Assembly: GCA_002786065.1 (NCBI GenBank)
Contig: NHNY01000019.1
Location: 62,001-126,000 of the forward strand
Length of the DNA stretch: 64,000 nucleotides
Source of the DNA: Microcyclospora pomicola
Taxonomy: Eukaryota > Ascomycota > Dothideomycetes > Capnodiales
Reading direction: 5' to 3'
Shown: positions 32,987 to 44,231 of the stretch, piece after piece
Layout: each line of letters opens with the position of its first letter
How positions within the stretch are numbered: position 1 is the stretch's first letter
The notes under the pieces: model-generated
What the model saw: the letters and a program-made list of their open reading frames with translations, nothing else
What the model was told of the DNA's origin: nothing
The model's database searches: none
Position numbers and translations under genes: made by a program

Positions 32987-35060
32987 CTACTCGCGAGACA
33001 CGTCGCGGCCGAAGATCTGCGTCTTCATCCAGTCCATGATGACGAGGACTCTGTTGCGTGCTGTTGTGATGGGCGACATGTCAGCAATGATCATCAAATG
33101 AACGAGGAACAACCATTCCACTCCTTCACAGTAGTGACGGGGAAGGAATTGGGAAGCAGAAAAAGGAGGGCAACTCACTGCTAAAGCACATGCTCAAATA
33201 CGCGCTGCGCCAGAAAAGATAAGTCAATTGCCCACCAGTAGCGACGTTGCCGCTCAACCAGCTGATGTCGGCAACGGCCTTCTCAGAACCAATGTACGCC
33301 AGTGAACCTTGGTGTGAGTATTCGAATGGGCCCATCTGCTTGACGCGCTTGAGACGTCGCTGCAAGTCCTTGATGTTGGCGAAGACCTCATCGCGCGAGC
33401 CTTTGCTCGTGGCGGTGGCCTGCTCATCCGAGAGCACGGCGAGCTTGTTCTCAATCTCTTCCGTCTTGGCCATTTGGTTGAAGAGACGGGCGAGGAAGGC
33501 ACCTTCCTGCGAGGCGACTTGAGCGGTGGGTGCGTAGTTGGCGACGGCGCAATCGCCGACGGCCCAGATGTTCTCAGTACCTTTGACAACGAGGTACTCG
33601 TTGACCAGCAGACCACGGCGGGAGTCCTTCTGTGCGGGAAGTTGGTTCATCAGATCCTTGACGACCGGTCGGACAGCATTACCAGTCGCCCAGACCAGCA
33701 GACCGTACGGGATCTTCTCCAAGACCTTCTCCCCTTCAGCATTGGTGTATTCAGCTTCGATGTACTTCTCCGTGACGTTCTTGACTGTGGTCTTGGTACG
33801 GATCTCAATCGCCTCTTCCTTGAAAGTCTGCTCGGTGTATTCGATCAAGTTCTTGGAGAACATGGGGAGGACGTTGGGAAGGGCTTCTACCAGCGAGACG
33901 CGGAAATTGCCAGCCAGTTCGGGGATCCATTTTCGCAGGTCGTGCTCGAAGAAATCTTGCAGTTCGCCAGCGAATTCGATACCAGTGGGACCACCTCCGA
34001 CGACCTGTAGATTGTCAGTTCTCCGCACAACAGATGTTCGCATTCGAGTAGTCACATACACTAGATAAAAGTCAGTCTCTCGTTGTCTCCAGAAAATGTG
34101 CATCATCACTTACACCATGTGCAACAAACGCTTGATCTCCTCCGGATCCTGGTCCTTGAAAGTTGCGGTCTCACAGCAATCCATGATCCGTTTCCGGATC
34201 TTCTGCGCATCATTGACCTCCTTCAAGAAGCAGCCGTGCTCGCGCACACCCGGGATACCGAAAGTCGCATTCTCCGCACCCACACCCACAACGAGCATAT
34301 CGAACGCCACCTCGGTGTCGGTCTTGCTTCCCTTGATCTCCGAGTCGTCGCTGATGTACACCACCTTCTTCTCGTAGTCGATCTTGGTCGCTTCAGCCTC
34401 GTAGTACTTGACCGCGGCCTTCTTGTGGCGGAGGAAGTTGCGGATCGGCTCCATGATGCTGCGGTGCTCGATGGTGCCGGTCGTGCACGAAGGCAGCAGC
34501 GGCGTGAAGAGGAAGTAGTTGCGCGGCGAGATGACGACGACGTTGTAGTTTTCCGTGTCGAGCTTCTTCAGCAGGGAGACGGAACCCCATCCAGAGCCTG
34601 CATTGAAATCAAATCATCCCTCCGATCAGCGCAGTTCTCGCAAGCGGCATTTCATGACATTGCAGCGTGACAACTCACCCAGCACGACCAAAGTCTTCTT
34701 GTTCGGATCCGGCTCCGCCTGCTCCATCGGCGTCCGGTTTTGATAGATCCCATAGCCAATGTATGCCAACCCACCCAGCGTGCCCAGGTACGTCAGCCGC
34801 CAGGTCCAGCGCAGGAACCCCCATGACTTCCGCTTGACCTTTCTCTGCGTCGCCTCCGACACCTCCGCATATCCTCTCCGGAAGGCCGGTCGGAAGCGCT
34901 GCGCATCGAATTTCGCGGTGGTCGCGTGTCTCCAGAGCTGCTGCGGCGATGCGGAGGGCGCGGCTCGCGTTGCGAAACCTCTCGATGCGGCCGCGATCGG
35001 CTGGGGGAAGAAGGCGGGTTGCATCGAAGCCAGCGGCTTGATGATGGTCCGCGACGCCAT
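32987..35060 (-). CDS. nde1: Type-II (alternative) NADH dehydrogenase, mitochondrial
   Basis: This rotenone-insensitive single-subunit enzyme passes electrons from NADH to ubiquinone without proton pumping. The model is complement(join(32987..33060,33179..34004,34060,34114..34597,34679..35060)), 588 aa. The N-terminus is basic (mitochondrial targeting), followed by a membrane segment (YLGTLGGLAYIGYGIY) that suggests an external, intermembrane-space-facing enzyme. FAD site: VVLGSGWGS (about 125-133) with SPRNYFLFTPLLPS; NAD(H) site: VVVGGGPTGIEFAGEL; then WAVGDCAV, YLFWRSAYLSMCFSTRNRVLV and the conserved FGRDVSRE end. No EF-hand is seen. Restoring VVVGGG needs a one-nucleotide exon at 34060 (see findings); a single intron would drop one Val. 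External versus internal orientation is inferred. Confidence 0.92.
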
Positions 35061-36148
35061 GACGGAAGCCAGGCGAGAGGGAAAGAGATGGGAGGATGGA
35101 GGGATGGGGGAGGTGTAGAAGCTCGAAGAGATAGGGCGCAGAAGAGTAGGGATGAAGTTGTTGAGATGTCGCGCGTTGGGGAGTGCGTCACTATCGCCAG
35201 CTCGCCCGGCAGCGACAGCAGCTATCGCAATGCTGTACTGTTATACGACGCTCACGCTACACTTGTCGAAAAACAAAGGAAAGGGGTCAATGGTGATGTG
35301 GACATTGCTCGATAGCATGATACATGTGACGCTCTCCCTCTCGTTTGCTTCGCCTGCGTGATTGTCTCGTGGCAGCGGACTGAACATTTATTTGATCGCA
35401 AGGGATTGCTTTGAGCCTCATGGCGTCAAGCTCACCTGCCCAAAAGGGTGACAGCAACATCCGGACACGAGGTCAGATCTCAGCTTGTACCGCAATCACT
35501 CGTGAAGATGTGCGGACGCAGGAGGCCAGTCTCAGTTGTCTATGTGGGGATGAGACCCTCTCACCCTCAAGTTCCAACCTTTCTGAGCGGGATGCGGGAT
35601 ATCAATTGGAGGATTGTTATGACAGCACTTGGTCAGACTCGTACACCACGACGACCGTAAAGCTATCGCCTGCTTGAGACGCAGCGGAAGAGGTGAATAC
35701 GTAGACGACTTCGTCGAGTAACGTGAGGTAGGCTCGCTATCATTGACAATAATGGTTCATGTTCTGGTTTTGAAGTTGGTCACATGTACGAAATCGACTT
35801 CAGGATAGAGAGGATGGTTTCCATTTCTGAGTACGAGTTTGGATGATGCGACAAGTGCGGACTTGTGCTTGAAGCCTCAGCACCGCGAGTCTCTGGTCGG
35901 CCTGGATTCTCGAGATCTTGGCGCAAGGCCAGACAGTAGAGCCTATCCCTCCAACGACAGACCTAGCGAGCGTTGCCAGTACGCAGATGCCTCTCTTCAT
36001 TATAACTCCAACGCGCTCGGTAATGCGAACAAAAAGAAAACCTTGATCAGATAATGACATGACGCTTCATCAAGGAAATGGGGTATCAGAACGCCAGAAC
36101 AAATGCTTGCTGGCGATGTGCCACAGCCTGCAGGGATGTTCGAGCTGG
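35061..36148. other. NADH dehydrogenase promoter / surface-protein 3' region
   Basis: This is a tandem minus-strand intergenic region. No coding signal was found on either strand. Confidence 0.5.
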
Positions 36149-36865
36149 CTACCGCGAAGCAAGGATTAACATGCCAATGGTCAACATGCCCATGCTGAAT
36201 GTGACAGTGACGGCGTTCCCACCACCGGTATTGCTTGACTGGTCGAATGGGCTACCACCACCACTTCCATCATTGTAGGTTGATGGGACTGTGATGTGGG
36301 ACGTGGTAGTAGCCGAGGCAGTTGTCGAATCTGCCGCAGTGGTGCTGGATGTGTCGACGGCGAGATGCGTGCTCGTGGTGGTCACCGTTGTGGTGCCAGA
36401 TGATGAGTCTGCTGACGAGTTTTTCGATGAGCTTGCAACAGAAGACGACGTAGAGGTAGTGCTTTGAGCGGTGGTGGCAGTTGATGTCGATGTGGATGTG
36501 GTCGACGTCGACGCCGCCGCGGCGCTTGAAGTGCTCTCCGCTGACAAAACGTCCCCCGCATTCCTGCAGAGCGTTTCAGGTCCAGAATCTGCCAGATATG
36601 CGACGATTACATTCGTGCCTTCCAAGCCCTGATTGCCACACGCCGCTTTGACGGCGGCCGTCATTTCCTGCAACCCATTCACGCAGGCCACGCTGCAGCT
36701 AGTGCCTGTGAAGTCACTCCCCTGGCAACCAGAGACGGTCGATGTGTAGATGGCCTCGCATGCATCGGGGAGGTTTTCGACGCGAGGGAGGAAGTCCGCG
36801 AGCTCGACCGCTGCAGCAATGTGCGATAGCGCCAAAAGCGCAAGAGGGGAGAGTCGGACGTGCAT
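36149..36865 (-). CDS. Ser/Thr-rich secreted protein, probable GPI anchor
   Basis: This single-exon gene encodes 238 aa. It has an N-terminal signal peptide (MHVRLSPLALLALSHIAAA) and a small domain of about 90 residues with six cysteines (contexts DACEA, SGCQG, TSCSVAC, KAACGN, TLCRN). A Ser/Thr-rich stalk follows (about 105-205), likely heavily O-mannosylated, then a small-residue region and a hydrophobic C-terminus (VTFSMGMLTIGMLILASR) as expected for GPI attachment. Such proteins sit on the plasma membrane or in the cell wall. I do not recognise the cysteine domain; its spacing does not match CFEM or hydrophobins. Nearby KTR mannosyltransferase acts on this class of protein, but the proximity is probably chance. 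Confidence 0.8.
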   Translation of the reverse strand: MHVRLSPLALLALSHIAAAVELADFLPRVENLPDACEAIYTSTVSGCQGSDFTGTSCSVACVNGLQEMTAAVKAACGNQGLEGTNVIVAYLADSGPETLCRNAGDVLSAESTSSAAAASTSTTSTSTSTATTAQSTTSTSSSVASSSKNSSADSSSGTTTVTTTSTHLAVDTSSTTAADSTTASATTTSHITVPSTYNDGSGGGSPFDQSSNTGGGNAVTVTFSMGMLTIGMLILASR

Positions 36866-37994
36866 TATGGTCGGTGTGATGTGGAAAATGTTGGGGGGGT
36901 CTCAACAATGGCAGCGGCGGTCGGTATATCTATGTCGACGCGAACCAGCAAGGCCGTTGGAAGTCGGTGGAATGATGCGAGTCCGCGACTCTGCTCCGGC
37001 AACTCCGTCGAGCCGCGATGTTCTCGTAAACGTGAATGCAATCCTCGCGATCCCTTGCCTGCGTCTCTTTACCACACTCGCTGCAAGATGTCTAACGCGT
37101 TACGATCCTGGGCTATCGGCGACCGTATAACGAGGGAACTGGCGTATATTATCTTCCGTCTGCCGACAAGCACCAGGCTGTGTCCGAGCAGATATGGCCG
37201 AGGAAGTGGACGAGCGGCAGTGTCGTTCGTGCGAAGCGCGTTATTAGTGAAGGGCGAGTCCAGCTGGCGGGAGCAAGTTCGCGTGCACGACGACGAGGTC
37301 GATGATTATGTCGATGATGATGGAATTGAGAAACGAGCGTGATGGGGAACCGGGTCACTGCAGCAGAGCACGAACGTGTAGCGATGCGGTGGCACGAGCA
37401 GGGCTGGGGAAGGGGGGAGATCATTCAACGGGCGTGAAGAAGATTGGCGAGCCAATGCCAACGCCCGGCGCCTGCTGAAGCAAGCGTCATGTGACGCCGC
37501 GGTGGTGATCGTTCCTGGCTAGGCTGTTTTGGGCAATATACAGACAGTATTATTCCCACCTACCTATATAGACTGCTATTTGTCACTTGAGTTGGAGATA
37601 TTATGGTACAGTACAGGAGTCATAGAAACCATCTCGCTTCAATCCTTATGCTGGAATCATACTGACGGAGTCGGTAGATGCGTGTGCATACCTACCTTAC
37701 TGTATAGAACGGACAACTAAAAACACGAGAGGATCCGCCTCCCGCCCTCTTCCAACAGCTCCGTAGATGCGCCTGATCGAAACCCGGTTGTGGTCCGGTC
37801 ATTAGAGAGGTTCCCGGTATAACCAAAGCAGAAAGCATTCCGCCATGCATTGCTTCCAGCAGAAGATAAGGGGCCACATCATGATGCTGTACAATACGCT
37901 CGCCAGTGTCCTCCTCGCTCCCTTCCCAACCTCAATGTTCGCAGCATGCTTCAACTCGCCAGTAGAGTGCCAAATCGACCCAGACCGTCTATCT
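36866..37994. other. Intergenic region, surface-protein promoter / KTR 3' end
   Basis: No coding frame is convincing. AGGTAGG/CCTACCT-type motifs occur at about 37558-37566 and 37689-37696, and a G-run (GGGGGGG) lies just upstream of the surface-protein start. Confidence 0.45.
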
Positions 37995-39708
37995 TCATGA
38001 AGGCCCTTGAGGGGTGATGAACCCACCAGCGATCTCGACCCATTCGGGGATGCAGCTGCCCTCCTTGCCCTCCACATCAACAATGTCTGTGTCGCATCGA
38101 CATCTGCAACCCACGCCGTTCTCCTTTTCCGGGTCCCACTTCGCCCAGTACTCGTCCTCTTCCTTTCGTGCCTTTTCGCCCACGGTCGTCATCTCAAGAA
38201 AAGGCTTGCGTGGGAGCTGTCGTGCCGGAGCGTTCGCGGGGCAGTGCTGAATGGTGGTGTGTCGGTAGCCGAAATCACGGAAGTAGTGGATTTGTGAAGT
38301 AGACAGGAGAGCGCCAGCGGCGAGGGAATGAATAGGTGCGTCGCCCCACTGAACAAGCCAGTTAGTATGACACTCGACATTCCAAATCGTCGCGAACAAC
38401 ACGACTTACTCGTTCCGTCCAAAACCCGCCACTGCGGTCCATCATCTGGAAGAAATCTTCGTACTCTTTACTTCGGAACCAGTCCAGCCGGGCGATCTCG
38501 AAATTACTCCAGAAATGACACATGTTGTAGACTTCTCCATCCATGGCTTCCGGATCAATATCTGCTATCGTTCCTTGTCCTTGCTCGGTGCGAAGGATGT
38601 CCTCCGGCAAAGGCTTGTGCTTCGCGTCACCGTACTTCGGATCATCTGCGGGGAGATCATCAGGTGCTACGTATCCCTCTTTGGGTGAACCATCCTGGTT
38701 GAAGCCTTCCTTGGGTTCGACGAACATCTCCCACAACCCCTGAGACGTGACGTTGTTCTTGCGCTTGTAAGCGGCAGCATATCGGAACAGATTCGGGACC
38801 GTCTCTTTCAATTCCTTGACAGCAATGGTGAAGCCATAGGTCTTGTTGTTTCGGGCCATCTGGATGAACGGATCGTAGGTCATGTCGCAGAAGTATTTGA
38901 TCTCCGGCTCCACACGCCAGTACCATTCGTATTTCTGTAGCAGCTCATGTTTGTAAAAAAAGCCGGAATAGAAGCGACACATGTGATGATATGACTCCAT
39001 CCCACCATACATAATGGCTTGGTCGCCCTGCTTCGCGATGCCTTCTTTCGCAACGGCCTTGTCCACCCAGTCGGGGTAACCCCAATGTTCCGCACCGATC
39101 TTGCCAAACTCAACCGGCGAGGAAGTGTAGTTCAAAATCGTCTCCTTGAACGTGCTGTTGAAGTCTCCGTCGTTCAGAAACACGTACGGGTAATGGAACC
39201 ATTGGTTGAAATGTCGCTCCACACTCTTGATGCTCTCGATCACACCATCCAACTCTTGGTTCCGCGCCAGGACTACAAAAGCTGCGTTTGCTCGCGGCTC
39301 TTTGTTTTGGACTTCCGGGTCTAAGCAGCCATTGACGAAGACCTTGTCGTACTTCTCGTTGATCTTGCGGATGCTCGGGGGAGATCCGGCGGGTATTAGT
39401 CGGGGGCCAGAGGCGTCTGAATGGCGAATAAGGAGGACCAGGACGACGATCACGGCGAGGACGGGAAACAGCAGGACCAGATAGAGGGGCATGCTGACTT
39501 TGCTGTTTCCACGTAATCGTATCCGCCGCCGTAGGAAGCCCAGGCGCATGGGGATCTTTTCTGAGGCATCTTTCAGAGATGTGTACTGTAGCGACTTGAG
39601 CGTCGGCAGTTGCTCAGCGGTCGGCAGGCGCTTCTGGAGGGATTTGAGCATGTCCATCGCTTTAAGGGGGAGGCCTTTGAAGGGCCCAGGACGGGGGCGT
39701 GTCGTCAA
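37995..39708 (-). CDS. KTR-family alpha-1,2-mannosyltransferase (GT15)
   Basis: This Golgi enzyme extends O- and N-linked mannans using GDP-mannose. The model is complement(join(37995..38348,38410..39708)), 550 aa, one 61-nt intron; the junction gives FWTER-WGDAPIHS, as in the family. It is a type II membrane protein: a cytoplasmic tail of about 72 residues with basic patches, one membrane anchor (MPLYLVLLFPVLAVIVVLVLL, about 73-95), then the GT15 domain with RANAAFVVLARN, FHYPYVFLNDGDF, SYHHMCRFYSGFF, WYWRVEPEIKYFCDM (metal and donor site) and HYFRDFGYRHTTIQHCP. An insert with acidic and proline-rich sequence around EPKEGFNQDGSPKEGY and a cysteine-containing C-terminal tail resemble the Ktr4 subgroup; the subgroup is a guess. 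Confidence 0.93.
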
Positions 39709-40371
39709 TCAGAATCGTGGTGCTTTCAAGATTTGGTTGAATTCGTTGCAGGATCGCGGCGAATGGCGCGAAGGGCGCAGAGAGGTAACGAGCGACGGTG
39801 GCAGCGCTGGGGCGAGATGCACGAATGCGACGGGGGTCGTGATTACATTAATAGAGGAAGAATCGAGTCGATGGTCGGAAGAACGTAATAAGGGTGGTGG
39901 TTGAGAAGGTGAGATGTCATAGGCCAGAAGGATTGGCGACAGTTTCCCAGGAGGTGCACATCAAAGTTTGGAGCCACGGCCGCTACACACGTAACCTCAC
40001 TGCTGTGCCATGCCTCATCATTGGATCCGGCGCCTTCGACGCCTGCAGCTAGTATCAATGTAATTCCCCGGTGATCACTTCATACTGCGGCTGAAGATAC
40101 CATTCGCCGTCAGTCTCGCCTGCAGACATGGGCAGTATTGTCTCTGGTGCTGTAATGATCTTGATGTCTCCTTGGGATATTGGTATAGACGGAAAATCTG
40201 CGTGATCGTGACTCTACCTACCTTATGCTACTTACGTGGCGTGCAAAGAACTGGTATTTGCAGCAATTCATCCACTTAATACAGACTCCATCACTCAACA
40301 GTGTGACATAGTTGACCTCCAACGACACCTATAAAACAATAGCGAAACCATAATAACCAGCTTCTGCGAAC
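39709..40371. promoter_or_regulatory. Divergent promoter, KTR / 2OG oxygenase
   Basis: 663 bp between divergent start codons. It contains CTACCTACCTTA at about 40214 and a TATA box close to the oxygenase start. Confidence 0.45.
40330..40336 (+). promoter_or_regulatory. TATA box of the 2OG oxygenase gene
   Basis: TATAAAA lies 42 bp upstream of the ATG at 40372, followed by an A-rich leader, which implies a very short 5' leader if used. Confidence 0.45.
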
Positions 40372-41610
40372 ATGGTCTCGCCTCAACCAGTCTCCATCCC
40401 CGTCATCGACATCAGCAGCAGCAATCCCCACGCAGCCCACCAGCTCCTAGATGCCGCAACGACATATGGCTTCGTCTACGTGGAGAACAATGCTGCCACA
40501 GGCATATTTCCCTCGGCCGTCGACCACATGTTCGAGCTGTCCAAGGTGTTCTTCGCTTCACCCTTGAAAGTCAAGGAGGGAGTCAGCATCAGCTCGAACA
40601 AGGCGGGAAAGAATCATGGCTGGCTGAGCCAGGGCGTGGAGAAGCTCGATCCGAAGGTGCAGAAGAGGCCGGATGTCAAAGAGTATGTCGTGTGTAGAAT
40701 CTCATCGGCTCCAATCCTATCATATTTCTCATCTTCCTGTTGCTCGAGCCTGACCCCGTTGGCAGGGCCTTCAATATGGGATTCCCCAGGCAAGACGGCA
40801 CGTTCGAGCAGCCCATCCCTCAAACCCTCCTACCCCATGAGGCGACCTTAAAAGCATTCCAACTCGCCTGTCATGATCTCTGTCAACATATCATGGCCCT
40901 GTTCGCCACTGCGCTGGAGCTCTCCGATCCGCACTGGTTCACATCGCGCCACGATCCAGCGCTGGGGCCGAGCGGTAGCCTCTTCCGTCTCCTTTATTAT
41001 CCTCAGACCGTAAACCACGAGCCCGGCGTCGATATTCGTGCTGGTGCACACTCTGATTACGGAAGTGTAGGCTCTTCCATAGCCCCTCCCTTCCTAGCCA
41101 AAATTCCAGCTAACATCCTCCAAGATCACCCTCCTCTTCCAGCAACCAAACGGCGCCCCCGGTCTCGAGATCCAAACCCCTTCCGGAGCCTGGTCCCCCG
41201 TCCCCGTGAACCCTTCCGCCATCTACCCCTCCCACCAACCCCACCCCAACACCTCCCCCTCCGCCGTCCCCATCCTCGTCAACATCGGCGACCTCCTCGA
41301 CGACTGGACGAACGGCCTGCTGAAATCAACCATGCACCGCGTCGTCTTCCCCAAACCCGACGCCTCCGCGACCTCCGCACAGCCCGAGAGTGAGGATCGC
41401 TACAGTCTCGCGTACTTCTGTCACCCGCTCGACGCCGCGGTCATGGAACCGGTGCCCAGCCGGCTGGTACGCGAGCACAGCGGCAGAGCATCGAGTGATG
41501 TTGCAGTTGCAACGCAGAGCGTTGCGGATGTTGTCGATGGACAGGTGCGAGTGTACAAGACGGCGCGCGACCATCTGATGGAGCGTCTGGCGGCGACGTA
41601 TTCTGTCTGA
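40372..41610 (+). CDS. 2-oxoglutarate/Fe(II)-dependent oxygenase
   Basis: The model is join(40372..40682,40766..41066,41125..41610), 365 aa; introns are 83 and 58 nt with CTGAC and CTAAC branch motifs. The N-terminal DIOX_N segment (PVSIPVIDIS, ATTYGFVYVENN, NHGWLSQGVEKLDP) precedes the double-stranded beta-helix core. Iron ligands are His199 and Asp201 (GAHSDYGS) and His275 (STMHRVV); the 2-oxoglutarate pair is Arg296 and Ser298 (RYSLAYF). This is the isopenicillin-N-synthase-like superfamily, whose fungal members act on secondary metabolites, gibberellins or nucleobases; nothing here fixes the substrate. Its neighbours include a sugar porter, a thioesterase and a Zn2Cys6 regulator, but no biosynthetic backbone enzyme. 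Confidence 0.92.
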
Positions 41611-42266
41611 TGGGGGACGACTTTATGCTTTATGTTCGTGGATTGAGGTAGAGCGGAAGCAAGCCGAGAGAGTGAAGAGATTATGACCGGATGCGTGAGA
41701 TTTGATGGCATCGACAGCTTGTTAAAGGGCAAAGGACTGGATCTCACGCTATGGAAATTGGACTGAGCGGTCTTTTCATGCGGCGTCTCTCCTTTTCGAT
41801 ACGAAGACACGCCAAGGGGTGGTTGAAGGCAGTGCCGTGTGCTGAACCCGGCATTGGACAAGGGGTCAGAACAGGCAGGGAGGCTGACCAGGGCGACTCA
41901 ACTGCGCTGCCTGGGTAGCTACCCATAATAAGGCTTCACATCGCGATGACTGTGAGACGAAGTAAACACGCATGAAACGTCTTGAAAGAAAGAATTCGTT
42001 GAGTTGTGAGATTTACTGTATGTGTTTGTATTTTCCACTCGGAGAGACGCAAGTCACTCAATACGCCCGTCCATCTCGCCGAATGTGATGTTCCTGTTGT
42101 CCGTCCCGTATCATGCCATGCCGTGCCGTGCGGAGGATTTCCTACCGTGTGTGGTGTATCAAAAATAAGAAAAGTGATGTCTATCTTTCCCGTCCAATTT
42201 TTTTTCTGGCTCTATCATTGCTCTTATCCGTTCGAGATGTTTCTGCCCCGGACCAAGTCTTTCCAA
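41611..42266. other. Convergent 3' region, oxygenase / sugar porter
   Basis: No coding signal. Both flanking genes end here. Confidence 0.5.
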
Positions 42267-44231
42267 TCATGGCGGATGATCCGCTCTCTTGGGTTGGAAA
42301 TGTTGCTGCTCGTATGACGGCGACGGGGGCTGGAGGAACTTGCCATCCAGCCCCGGACTTCTCAAGCCTCCGGACACTGTCGGGCTCGGGGGCGGGTTGA
42401 GCTCGAGGACGCTGCCGGTGCGGCTGAAGGCTTCGCTGCGACGGGCCTCGAAGGTCTTACGGTGCAAGTCGCTGTTGCTCAGCTCGTGCACCCACAAATC
42501 GCGGGTTTGCCAGCCGGCGCTGTTGCGCGCGCTGACCTCCTCCATCATGCGGTCCACTTGCTCCAGGGTGAGGGACTTCGTCTCCGGGACGAAGAAGTAG
42601 GCGAAGACGGCACAGCCGAAGCACAACGCGCCCCAGAGGAAGAAGACTTGGACGCCGAGCCCACCGTGGCCGGTGTCGACGATGTATGGTATTATGATGC
42701 CGATGACGCAATTGAAGAACCTGTTTGAGAACATGAAATCAGCCTTGGATAATCTAAAGAAGGTGGCTTGGAGTCAACATACCAGTTACTCGCAGTCGAT
42801 AATGCAACACCCTTGGCACGAATCGGAAGCTGAAAGATCTCGCCCACGACGACCCACGCGGTCGGTCCCCAGGTCGATGCGAAAAAGAAAATGTAGATGC
42901 ACACGAAGACGATGAGCGTGATATTTGCAGCATTGGAGTTTCCATCGGCTGTCCCTACAGCCGCGATGACGAACTCGCAAACACACATGGCTAATGCGCC
43001 GTAGATGAGAAGAGGCCTCCGGCCAAACTTCTCGATGGTATAGAAGGAAACAGGCGTGCTGACGACGTTGACGACGGTCGTTATCATGGATATTAGAAAG
43101 GGATTCGAGAGACCCACGGAGGAGAAGAATGTGGTGTTGTAGCTGTTTCTGCGTTAGTAGCATTCTCATCAGAGCTTGCATTGATCTTCCAGACTCACTA
43201 AAAGATGAAGTTGATGCCGGTGAATTGTTGAAACGCTTGCAGACCAATGCCGATGAAGACTTTCCGAAGGTTGGAATTCCGAGTTCGCATGCCACCACCA
43301 AAGCATCCCAGCCAAGTCACTTCGCCCACTTGCTGTTCGTACTCGTAGTTCGCTTGGATCTCCGTCAACTCGTCCTGAACGTAGTCGGAGTCATAAGGCT
43401 GTCCGCGCATTCGAGCGAGTGCCTTCATCGCCTTGTCCAGCCGTTGTTTCTTGACCCAGTAGCGCGGAGACTCGGGGAGCAACAACAAGCCTCCAGCCAA
43501 TATCACCGCCCAAACGAACTGCACTGCGATTGGAATCCGGTATGCGCTCGAGTCTTGCTTATCTTGTGTGGCGTAACAGACGCAAGAGGCCAACATGATG
43601 CCAACGGTGATGGCGAATTGGTACGCTGACACGATAGCTCCACGAATCTTGCGGGGCGCGACCTCGCTCATGTACAAGATGTTGGTGGCGGAGACAAACC
43701 CCACCCCAAATCCAGCGACGAGACGACCAACAACGAGGGCAGCGACATGCATGATCGAGACTTGAAGCACGACACCAAGCACGAAAACGCCACAGCCAGC
43801 GATGATCGTAGTCCTTCGCCCGAACCGGTCGGCCAGATAGCCACTCACGAGAGCACCAACGAAAGTCCCCGCCGACAAGATCGAGACCGTTAAACTCCGT
43901 TGCCATGTTGCATAGATGTATGGGGTGGAAGGGGGACCATGAGGCATCTCTGCCTCGAAGGGGTGGACGATATGACCATAATCCCGGGTGAAAGCGTTCA
44001 TGGCCATGACGGAACTGATGTAGCCAGAGTCGTAGCCAAAGAGCACTCCAGCGAATGCGGCAAATGCGCACATCAAATATGCCTGATCGGGGGAGTCAGC
44101 AGACACTCCGAGAGGAGAACTCGAGGTTCGTGTGGGACATTCGCACGTACCTTCGTCGTGACGGGCGACTCAATGCGCTCGAAGGCCATTGAGCCGTCGA
44201 TGACGGAGCTCCGCCGGATGGAGTTCTTCAT
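42267..44231 (-). CDS. MFS sugar porter (hexose-transporter type)
   Basis: This plasma-membrane transporter is expected to import a monosaccharide, probably by proton symport. The model is complement(join(42267..42720,42783..43142,43199..44082,44151..44231)), 592 aa; introns of 62, 56 and 68 nt. The start is the ATG at 44231 (MKNSIRRSSVIDGS), giving a basic N-terminal tail. Twelve membrane helices carry the sugar-porter signatures: GVLFGYDSGYISSVMAM, YLADRFGRRTT, VGRLVAGFGVGFVS, LPESPRYWVKK, GLQAFQQFTGINFIFYY, EKFGRRPLL and VPETKSLTLEQVD. The C-terminal tail of about 75 residues is Pro/Ser-rich. Substrate specificity cannot be read from sequence; the QQFTGINFIFYY motif fits hexose transporters better than quinate or lactose carriers. 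Confidence 0.93.

Noticed and set aside
34083-34670. Plus-strand open frame of 195 codons
   Set aside because: It is antisense to exon 2 of the NADH dehydrogenase.
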